NCBI GenBank assembly: GCA_032622095.1
Contig: CP136064.1
Coordinates: forward strand, 115,494,004-115,558,003
Direction of reading: 5' to 3'
Source of the DNA: Siphonodentalium dalli
Taxonomy: Eukaryota > Mollusca > Scaphopoda > Gadilida > Siphonodentaliidae
DNA length: 64,000 nt
Shown in pieces: positions 40,301-52,300 of this stretch. The translations under genes and the position numbers were made by a program. Every line of letters starts with the position of its first letter. The stretch's first letter is position 1. The notes beneath the pieces were generated by a model. That model did no database searches, was not told the origin of the DNA, and saw only the letters and a program-made list of their open reading frames with translations.

Positions 40301-43300
40301 AATTCAAAATGTCTAACTTTACCGGTGACGAAGTCGCAGCGATGATAATAGATGGCGGTGACACTGAACTTAGCGACTTGGAATCAGAAAAAGATATTAT
40401 ATCGTTGGGAAGTGACTATGATCCTCTTGTTACTTTCAGTCTGCAATTCCTCCGAATAAGCTCAAACAACAACCTACTAAGCTACATTGGGTCTGCAGGC
40501 GGCTTGGAAACAGGAGAGAGAGAGAGCAGACAATGTATGTGAGATCTTCCTCGATGCTCCTGCCTGATGTGTAGAGGAATGCTTCAGAATATATCATACC
40601 GATGGGTTATGAACCTTATGTGCACATTGATATGAACAGGACAGAGGCCAACTAATTATGTGCGCCAGACCTCTCGCATTATATATGTGTATATCACATG
40701 AAACCCCTATTATATCATTAAACAAGACAGTCAATGACTGTGGGGTCGCTCACCAGACTGCAAAGACTGATAAGACTGGGACTCTGGAGACCACAACAGT
40801 CAGAACTTTTCATAATCACTTTAAAAGAAGTAGATATCAAAAGAGTTAAATCTAAAACAAAAAAATTGGAGTTATGTACCTGGCCCCGCCCACATTTGAC
40901 CCAGTGACCTGATTTGAACAAATCTGAACCCCAGTCACCCAAGGATCCTTCATACCAAATATGAACCCATATAGCCTGATGGTATTTGAGAAGAAGTCAC
41001 TTTAAGAATACTATGGAGGGAAAGAGTTATGGCCCTGGCTTCGCAACTATTTCAAGTAAACTCATTTGAACAAATCTGAATGTGAGTCACCTAGGGAACA
41101 TCCACACCAAATATGAAACCATTCGGTCTTATTGTTCTGAAGATGTTTAAAAGAATTACTATGGTGGGAAAGAGTTATGGCCCTGGCTTCGCAACTATTT
41201 GACCCAGTGACCGCATTTGAACAAATCTGAATGAGAATCACCTAGGGAACATCCACACCAAATATGAACCCATTTGGTCTTATGGTTCCAGAGGAGAAGA
41301 TGTTCAAATAATTGTTGTCGGACGGATGGACGGACAGACGATGGACGGACGAGGAGTGATGACTATAGCTCCGCCGGAGCACAGGTAGGGTGGCTGGTTG
41401 ATAATTAAATCTCTTATCTCCGCCCCTATTTGAACAAACGTGAATCCCCATCTATGAGATCCATTCATTTGGTAATTTCAGACATTATATTTTAAGAGTT
41501 GAACTGAACTGATTTTCCTAAAATGACCCCAAATCTGAAAAAATCTAAACCCCAGTCACCGAAGGACCATCCATACCAAACATAATCTAAATAGTCCAGA
41601 TGGTTCTTGAGAAGAAATTGTTTTAAGAATTACTATGGAAGGAAAGAGTTATGGCCCTGACTTCTCACATATTTGACCTGATGAACTCATTTGAACAAAT
41701 CTGAATGTGAGTCACCTGGGGGACATCCACACCTAAATATATAAACCCATTTGGTCTTTAATATGTATCTGGAGAAGAAAACAATTGATGGACGGATAGA
41801 GACATAATGACAGATGGATGGATGGGAGAACAGTCTGACATAGAGACTGACAAATTCAATCCAATATACCCCCCAAGTTTTCTTTTCAAAATCAGGGTAT
41901 AATGAGTTCAACTGGATACTGGTGGTTAAGAACATAATATTCGAACAGACAAGCCTGAACATAGTGTCTGACATTTTCAGAATGAGGTCCCCAAAGGGTG
42001 AATTTAATGACACAATCCTGCAATGCGGGCTAGCATCACCAAATTCACCCTCTGTGGACCTCATTCTGTGTAGGCCTCAACTGCTATGGGAGACATAGCA
42101 TTAGATTGAAGTTCTCCAGTTAAAGTTGGTGATGTGCACCCATTGGGCACCTCAATTATGCATTTTATATTCACAAATTAGGGGATATAGAAACTAAACA
42201 GAAGGGCTAAAGTAAGTAAAAATGTCAATTTAAGTGCCTATATACTTCCCAGAAGATGAGGCCTAAGCAGAATGAGGACCCTGGCTAGTGTATTTGGTGA
42301 TGCTAGACTGCTGTGCAGGGTAGCATAACTAAATTCACCCTCTGGGGACCTCATTCTGCAAATGCCAGATAGAAGACAAATTTAATCCAATATATACCCC
42401 CCCCCCCCCATTTTTCTTTGAATATTAGTCGTATGATTTCATCTGGATAAGTGGTGATTAAAACAATAATATGAAATGGCCAAACCTGAATTTAGTATGT
42501 CTGACATTTGCAGAATTAGGTCCCAAAAATGTGGATTTAATGACAATATTCTGTAAGGCAGGCTAGCATCACCAAATTCATCCTCAATCTGATTAGGCCT
42601 CAATGGCCAATAAAACCAAGGAACAGATTGAAGTCCTACAGTTGAAGTTGGTGATACACACCCATTGAGCACCTCAATTATGCATTTTATCTTCTGCAAA
42701 TTAGGGGGACATTGAAACTGAACAGGTGGAAAAAGTGACTAAATCAAACTGTCAATTTGATACTTAGGTTACTTCCAAGAAGATGAGGACTAAGCAGAAT
42801 TAGGTCCCTGGCAGGTGTATTTGGTGATGCTAGCATGCTGTATGGAATAGCAACACTAAATTCACCATCTGGGGACCTCACTATGTAAATGTCAGACACA
42901 CTATTTCCAGACTTGAAGAAATCAAAGCCATTCACAGTATCATTGAATGTCAGTCATTAAATTGCTACAGATATGTTTAGATTAGAATAATACATGTCAT
43001 CTGGCCAGTTTATATAATTAATGACCTGTACCTTTACAGATATATATATGCCTCTGTGGTGAGAAGACATATTAAATTGAGAGGTGATATGGCTTGGAAT
43101 GGATCTTGGTTGATGGCAGGGTTGGGCCTGGGCCATATGGGAGGGGGTGGGTGGGGGAGGGTGGAATGTTTCCATAATTTCATCAAAGAGTAAAGATTCA
43201 TAACTCTGCAGATGTTATATATAATGGTGTCACTTTTTTTCAAATTTTAAAACATGTCCCAGAAGATGAGGCCTAAGCAGAATAAGGTAATTGAGGTGTA

Positions 43301-46300
43301 TTTGGTGATGCTAGCCTGTTGTATGGGGTAGCAACACTAAATTCACCATCTGGGGACTTCATTCTGCAAATGTCAGACACACTCAGTGTTCGCGCTGGAC
43401 CGAAAAAAACTTTAGCCAAAAGTTTAGCCAAATGAAAATTTTATTAGCCAAATGAAAAAAACTTTAGCCAAATTAAATCATCGTCTTATGGTCGGTTCAC
43501 AATTAATGACTAAAACGTCAAATCTAACAGGTAAAATACACAATAATTTAACTAATTTTGATGAACTAGAAATATTTGTATATATGTCATTTAAATTTTA
43601 TTAATCTTTATATGAAAGAGTGATTCACATTTGGCTGATTAAGCTATTGTCTTACACTTGGTGCTCATAAACCTTGGCCGTCATAAATACAATGTCATCA
43701 TAAACATGCATTGTGCAGGAGCCCCGTGAGTGACCAGACAGACAATGGGGGATTAGCGGATTAAATGTAAAATAATGATATGACCTTTTGCTGTTTCATG
43801 CAGAGTGACGGGTTTCCCTTTGTACTGTCCGCGATCGGGTTTCCCTTGTAAAGTCGGCGATATATTCCCACTTAAGTATACGATGTTTTCGGACTAGATC
43901 GTTCACATCACATAATTAAAAACCCACTTGCCAAAAATTCATGCTTCCAGTCTCTATTTGGGGTCAAAAAAAGTTTAGCCAAAAGTTTAGCCAAATGAAA
44001 TTTTTATTAGCCAAATTCGAAAAAGATTAGCCATTGGCTAATTTGGCTACCGACAGCGCGAACACTGGACACACTATGTCCAGGCTTGGAGAAATGAACT
44101 ATTCCTTGTAGACTCTGGTAGTTGTTTAGCTAATGTCATGTCTTGTAATGACAGATGGTAAACTGGTCTGAAGCAAGCAGTATTCAGCAAGAGGATCGGG
44201 TGACCACACTATGAAAAATTGGCTTTTCAATAATACAGGCTAGAGTGTCCTCTTAAAAATTAATAGTGCATAGCAAAGGGGTGTGAATTATAAAGGGCCA
44301 TAACTCTGTTAAAATATATCGGATCAAACCCATATTTTAACTTGATCTGTATATAAGTGTCAAAAATTCATATACCAAATTTGGTGTTGATCAGATGAAA
44401 AATGTTTGAGTAATCCTGTCTTGGATGAATTCTATATTAAAACAAGAGTGGGAGGGGTTAAATAAACAATACCAAAATCCATACAGATGAAGAACATGCT
44501 AAGAAAAATCTAGGTAAGAAATATGAGGCTGTGATTTGTCCTAAACAAAAATTAAAGGTCAAAATGCAAAAATTAAATTTTTTGTTTTTAAAGTTATGTC
44601 CCTGGCTCTGCCCCTATTTGACCCAGTGACCCCATTTGAACAAATATGAACCCCAGTCACCCAAGGTATCTCTGTACCAAATATAAGCTAAATCGGCCAA
44701 ATATTTTTTTAGAAGAAGTCATTGTAAGAATCACTATGAGTTATGGCCCTGGTTTCTCAACTAATTGACCGGGTGACCTCATTTGAACAAATCTGAACAC
44801 CAGTCACCCAAGGACTCTCCATACCAAATATTAGCTAAATTGGCCCAATGGTTATGGACAAGAAGTTGTTGTAAGAATTACTATGGAGGAATAGAGTTAT
44901 GGCCCTTGTTTCGCAACTATTTGACCCAGTGACCTCATTTGAACAAATCTGAATGAGAGTCACCTAGGGAACATACACACCAAATATGAACCAATTCGGT
45001 ATGATGGTTTAAGAGGAGAAGATGTTTTTAAAAAAGTTGACGGACAGACGGACAGACGGACAGACGGACGGACGGACGGACGGACGACGGACGAGGAGTG
45101 ATGACTATAGCTCCACCGGAGACTTTGTCTCAGGTGAGCTAAAAAGCCATTACATATGTCCTTATCTCTCACTAGTTATGAACAGGTGCATGCTTCCTGG
45201 GCGGCACATGCAAATTAGTTACATATCACTTGGCATTGCGCCAACAAAATGACATTGCATCTTTACAGTGATTCAGGTGGATTAATACTATTTCAAAAAG
45301 CCGTGCATATCACCAACACCAGACAATGCAAAATGATTGCTTCGTTCATTAAAGTTAAATTCTTGTCAAACATCGTTGCACTAAAAAAGTACAAAGTAAA
45401 GTTGAGCTAAATAGGTATGGGTGGCTTCGGAATGACTTGCCGAACATATATGACCATTTATAGGTTATAATATTGAGTTTAAGTACATGTTCGTGACAAA
45501 TTATTGCTCGAAAATATTGATTTTATAACTGGGTCAAAGGCCTCTGAGCGGACAGGGATGATGACAACCCAATTTCTTCGGTATATTTTGGTAGTTTCTG
45601 ATACTATATCTCGACTTTACTTTGTTCAATTTCGCCGATTTATATGTCAAATGAAAGGGAATTTGTTTGCCAATAAGACATGCCAGAGGATATTTTTGCT
45701 AAAATGATTTCTAGAATTGATTATAGTTTTGATAGTTGGAGTGGTTTTAGCCAAAATCTATCTTTTGAACATTGGTATTGTCTATATTGGTATTTTAGCA
45801 TTTTCCTCAGCGGCCTGTTATTATAACGGCTTATGTCCATGTTTAGAGTTGAAATTTGATACCCCATCCACAGTAAGAGTTAACTCATAGTAGCAACCCT
45901 GAAGGATGCTGAACTACGATATAACTCGTTGTCGGGAATGAACATGTCTTAAAGACTAATTGATGAGTAGTTCCCTTAGGAAATGTTTGAATAATAAGTT
46001 CAACAAATGGCCATAGTTTGAACTTATTATCTAAACAGTTCTCACCAATCAATAGGAATTATTCTGCACTTGTATTATCTTTTTGTATGTCTGCTCATAC
46101 ACAGTAATGCCCTAAATAACCCACTCCTTAATCATAGCAGAATTATGGGTAATTTTTCAGGATTTAGTCGGAAATATGGCTTGTTGCCATTCACCGGAAA
46201 GCTCTCACTGAGAGCTTTCCGATGAATGGCAACAAGCCATAATTCCGACTAAATCCTGAAAAATTACCCATTATTCTGCTGTGGTTAAGAAGTCGATTAT

Positions 46301-49300
46301 TTAGGGCATTACCGTATCTTGATACATATATTCCAATGTATACTATTATAACAGATGGGAGAATCCATAAAGTATAAAGGGTTAAAAGACCACTGTCCGA
46401 AGCAAGGGTGTTAAGGCACATGCAGACCACTTCTGTGCATGATGCTCTCTTAGAACAAATATAATATCATTGATAGGATTTGCCTTAATTGAGTGTCGCG
46501 CTCTGAGAATTTACTCGGGTTTTTCCGGCTCTTTCCATGACAGATATAGACAAAGTCACCGGATCAACATTGCCAAGATCATTTAACAAAATGGGTGTTT
46601 AGAATTCTCAGATATCTACATAGGAACTCATACTATTACTAGCCATGCAAGGGCATGAAGTCTTATATAATTCAAGTCAAGAATGCATCTTATAAAAATC
46701 AGTAATCCTGAAGTAACGATGGTTGTTCTGCCTGTAGCAAGCCGGCCAACATAATTAACTCCTTGTCATCGCTATCTTATAATCTAATTCATTTGTAGAT
46801 TCAAAGTTAACCCGATCTATTTCAAGTTGAAATGTTGCAGCATCTTAGATGTAGATGCTGCTATTTGGTCATTTTGAAAAGGAAAATACAAACAAAGACC
46901 CCAACCCCAAATTCCCCCACCCCCACGTAGAATGATGGAAATCCATGACAATGTTTTGATGCCATTGACCTGAAATCATGACACTCACATCGCCATATGC
47001 ATGGGCCTTTACCAGCCTTATGTCTTCATCTGACTCACAATCTATTACAAGCTATTACCAGTAAATTAGATATGACATTTTTGTCCAGAACGGCCTGTTA
47101 TCAAACTACAGTAATGCCCTAAGTAATCGACTCCTTTAACACAGCAGAATTATGGGTAACTTTTCAGGATTTAGTCGGAAATATGGGTTGTTGCCATTCA
47201 TTGGAAAGCTCTCCCCGAGAGCTTTCCGATGAATGGCAACAAGCCATATTTCCGACTAAATCCTGAAAAGTTACCCATAATTCTGTTGTGTTTAAGGAGT
47301 CGATTACTTAGGGCATTACTGTATGTGAATATTGCTTCAATTTGCCCTTAAACCGAGTAATATCATATTAAAACATCACCAATCAGAGTAATATCATTTT
47401 GCGGCATCACAAATCTGAGTATTATGATTTTACGGCTTTTCCATAATTCAACTTCACTGCTAAATAACATGCAGATAACAATTGTTGTGATGTCACTCAT
47501 ATGAAAGAGGCTGATATCAGGCCTAATATCAAATCAACCAAGTAATATCCTCTAATTATTAATTAGATATAACATTTTTGTCCAGAATAGCATGTTATCG
47601 AACTAGGCTATTGCCCTTAAACCGAGTAATATCAATTTGCGACATAATCCGAGTAATATTGATTTACGACATGCTGAATATATACTTCACTGCTGTAATA
47701 TAATGTGTACGTATCCATTTTTGCGAAGTCACTCATCTTAAAGAGTTGTCAGTTACTAAGAGGCGATCTAATTAATAGATAGGATATTACTTGGTTGGTT
47801 TGATATTATTGGCCTGATATAAGCCTGTGGTAACCTCATATCAATCTTTGACCTTCAGTCTCATGCTGATGTGAGGTTACCTCGGGCTGATATCGGCCTA
47901 ATATCAAACAAACCAAGTAATATCCTTTAATTATAAACCAGCAGTCAGATGACTCAAATTTCTCAAAAACGTTTACCTGTTATTTACTATTTACTACTGA
48001 GCACTGAGTGGATTTTCACATTCAGTTCTTACAAAATACATTGGAATAGTTCATACTTCATTTGTAGGGAAGTTCAGACAGTATCAGCAGACCAAAGGTT
48101 TTGAAATACCCTGCAGATACATTATTTTGTAACTAGGGCTTCACGGTTTTTCGGTATTTAGTCATACCGCGGTTTTATTGTTAATACCGTGTAGTCGGTA
48201 TTGGATTACTTGAATAGTCGGTATATCGCGGCACGCTATATTTTCTTCTTTTAGTGTCAACAAATTTAATATATTCCGAGGAAATAACGCGTGCTTGTAA
48301 GTAATGAAAGAGAACCAGCGAGACGAAACGAGAACCAGCGATACGAGAAAATATAACCAGCCCCGACAAGACGCCCAGAGCAAAACGGAAGAAAGTGCTA
48401 AAAGCATTCACAACAAAGGGAGTGTCAACGCGTTGTATAATGATGGTGTGTGTTTATAGTCGTTTCATATATGCAGCTCAAATTAGTTATGATCACAAGT
48501 GACATGCATTGCGTTGTCCTATTTGCGTGTGTCGGCGTGACACTACATTCACACTCAAATATTAAATTGCGTACTGCATATTCCAAAGGATCATGACTAG
48601 CAAAATGTTTGGAAATTATTCTTGATGGTATTTAGTCATACCGCGGTATTTCATCAAATATCTTAGTCGGTATTGTGAAGGTGGATACTGTGAAGCCCTA
48701 TTTGTAACCTGGATATTCAGCTAATAAATTCAACAAACAGGCTGTTGTTAAACTTATAAAGTCAATATTCATAAAAATCTGGTTGTGGTTTTTTTGAGAG
48801 GCTGCGGGTGTTTCACAAAATAAAAAGATAACTGAAAGGTAGGAATACTTATCTTATTAACGCATTCACCATGTGCTGGACAAGAAACAGAAATAGCATC
48901 CAAGAATAATAAATAGGCTACATAAGGCGAGTGGGTGTGTCCTTTTTGCATCCATTGAAGTCTGAAAGCCCTGTATCTCTGATTCAACTGGCATTTTTTT
49001 TCAGATCACTGATGATCATCGTTGGAGATAAATGTCTCAAAAACCTAACTTATGCAGCCACAATCCTCGTTTTAATTAATGAAAATTATCTGATTGCTGG
49101 CGACGCTGTGTAGCAAATTTGTAGCCACATAAGCGGCATTGATATTTTTGCTGCATAGTCAGAAATCTACCGGTTTTCATTTATTATTTATATATAAACA
49201 CCTCATAAAAAGAAATTCCCCCTTAATATATTCGATATTATTTTATGAGATATTGGATGTATTTTGATGAAACTTTCCAAAAATGATTTGTGGTACCAGA

Positions 49301-52300
49301 GACATCAAGTGTGCTAAGCACTGTGCTGGAGTTGAGATATGGCTGAATGAGCACGAATTGAATGGAAGAGGGGCTCTTTTCAAAAGTTGTAAATAAAGGT
49401 AGTGTGATCACAGTCATTTGGTTGTGCCTTGGTCCCCCACTTCTCGCACGGGCTTGGATCATCCTTATCTGTTGGTACCTCAAAAGCCTACATGGCAGGA
49501 AACATGGTTTACTGAACAATTGCTTCAAAGAGATTGATTTCAATAAAACTGTGTTGCTCCCAACATGAAACTTCACAGGTGTCACTCCAAAGGAATATGG
49601 TTAGACTGAATGGTCTGGGCATGCTGGGGGCACATTGTGTCCCGATGATTACACGCATGTTATCGTAAACTCACAGTGTCACTTTTGGACCATATTTACA
49701 GCCAGTAACAATTTGTGTGAACAATGGAACACTGGAGTGACTGTCCACTTTACGTCAGTGTTTTGCAACTTTTGAAAAGCACCCCTCTTCCATTCAATTC
49801 GTGCTCAGTCGGCCATAACATGACTCACAGGATGGTGCCTCACAAAGGTTGTGTCTCAGATACCACTAAACATTTGCGTAATGTTTCGTCAAAATCCATC
49901 CAATATCTCATAAAATATTACCAAATATCAAATATATTTTTTAGAGGTGTTTATAATGATTTTTGTGTTATGTCATGTGGGTGGCATTGTATATTTGAGG
50001 GCCATTGAGGCAACCATTTTACATGACTATTGTCATGCAGGTACATGAAATATGAGCTCAAATATGTCAGAAGCAGTAAAGAAATTGGGCTTCCAATTGC
50101 ACAGTGGACGTGAAAAGTCACAACAACTTTCTTTGTGATGCCTATTTTTCTATCTTAAATGCCAGGTATTTCTTCTGTCATGTAACATATCCACAGTACA
50201 GGTAAATGCATTATTTGGCATGCATCCCTGTTTATACTCATTGTATTCTTCATAAACATAGGACCTTCTTGAAACAAACAATTCTTTAGCCAGACAGGCA
50301 CCCTCGCATGTCAGACATCGGCCTTGTCGACCAGAGAGTCGGTAATCGAATGAAAAGTGTGCTAATGGATCACAAACCTTGAAGGCTCTGTTATCTTGGA
50401 GAAAATGAGCATGGCGTGCTGACCCTGAGTTTCCGATAAGGCTTCCAAACATCTGAAAAGATTTATTGTATCAGCATGACATACAGTAATGTCCTAAATA
50501 ATTGATTCCTTAACCACAGCAGAATTATGGGTAATTTTTCAGGATTTAGTCGGAAATATGGCTTTGCCATTCATCGGAAAGCTCTCAAGCCATATTTCCG
50601 ACTAAATCCTAAAAAATTACCCATAATTCTGCTGTGGTTAAGGAGTCAATTATTTAGGGCAATACTGTAAGTTACGTCAATAATGTGATGACTGGTTGGC
50701 TCCAGCGAATCCAGTATTTTTCAACAAATTGAAACATGAATGGAATGGGGGTGGGGGATATATAACACCAAATCGAACTTCAATTTGAACACCGTAATTG
50801 AAAGTTCAGCGATATTATCAGAACCAACAATTTATTTTCATCACAGGTGAATATAGGGAACATCATGAGTAGAGAATCATAGCCACACTCTGATTAGACA
50901 TGACTGAATTGACTGGGAAAATTTTTGTGTACTACACAGTATTCACCCGATCCCCCAAGACAAACTACTCTCATAATGAGAGGATGTTTACGTTTCTATG
51001 GCTTTCTCTTGTAGAACGCTGCTTTTTGCCTGAACACATTCATATCTGAATAATATTTCTACATAAAATAGCATCACAAATATAAACTAAGATATTCTAT
51101 AGATAATCGGCACTGATTGTCGAATCGAATATAAATCAAATATTTTAAAGGAATATTATTCTGAAAATTTGTTAGTATTTTCTTTCAGTATACCAATCTC
51201 TTATATATTTTGAAACAATCTGTCTGTCTGTCTGTCTGTATGTTTGTCTGTATGTTTGTCATTAATACAAATCTACGATTCTCGACCGATCGGGACGAAA
51301 CTTGGTGCATGTGTGTAGTTTGACCAGGCGGTGGACGTTGTCGTATTGGCGAGCCCATGCGGCGCCCGCTTCGCGCATGCGCAGACGAGATCTCGGAAAC
51401 GGGTGGAGCTATCGACTTGAAATTTGCTATGTGAATGTATCTTGTCCCAGATACGAATTTTATCGGGTCGCCGAGCCCATGCGACGCCAGCTTCGCGCAT
51501 GCGCATACGAGATCTCGGAAACGGGTGGAGCTATCGACTTGAAATTTGCTATGTGAATGTATCTTGCGCCGGGTATAAATTGTATCGGGTCGCCGAGCCC
51601 GTGCGACGCCAGCTTCGCGCATGCGCAGACGAGATCTCGGAAACGGGTGGAGCTATCGACTTGAAATTTGCTCTTGCGCCTGGTACAAATTGTATCGGGT
51701 CGCCGAGACCGTGCAACGCCAGCTTCGCGCATGCGCAGACCAGATCTCGGAAACGGGTGGAGCTATCGACTTGAAATTTGCTCTTGCGCCGGGTACAAAT
51801 TGTATCGGGTCGCCGAGACTGTGCAACGCCAGCTTCGCGCATGCGCAGACCAGATCTCGGAAACGGGTGGAGCTATCGACTTGAAATTTGGTTTTTGAAT
51901 AGCCCGGACAACGTCGGGCTCATCGACTTGAAATTTGGTTTTTGAATAGCCCGGACAACGTCGGGCTCATCGGCTAGTATTATATATTTAAAATTTAAAA
52001 TTTGCCCAAATAATCTTGTGTTTGATCGCTAATTTTGTTTTTATAAAAAAAAATAAAAAATTCCAAAGAATGCCAAAGATCTTATGTTGTGGACGAAGTC
52101 ACGTGATTGAAGTCATGTGATCAGCGGTCATTGCGGTCACATGATCTAACATGTGACAATGATGTAGCAATTAGGGGAATTCCCATTACTATCAAAACAA
52201 AGCGACTGCCATATTGGAAAACTAGTAATTCTCGAAGTGCAAATTGAAATTGTCACTGAGTTTATATTGTACTAGCAGATTAGCCTGCCACTGGCGGGAT

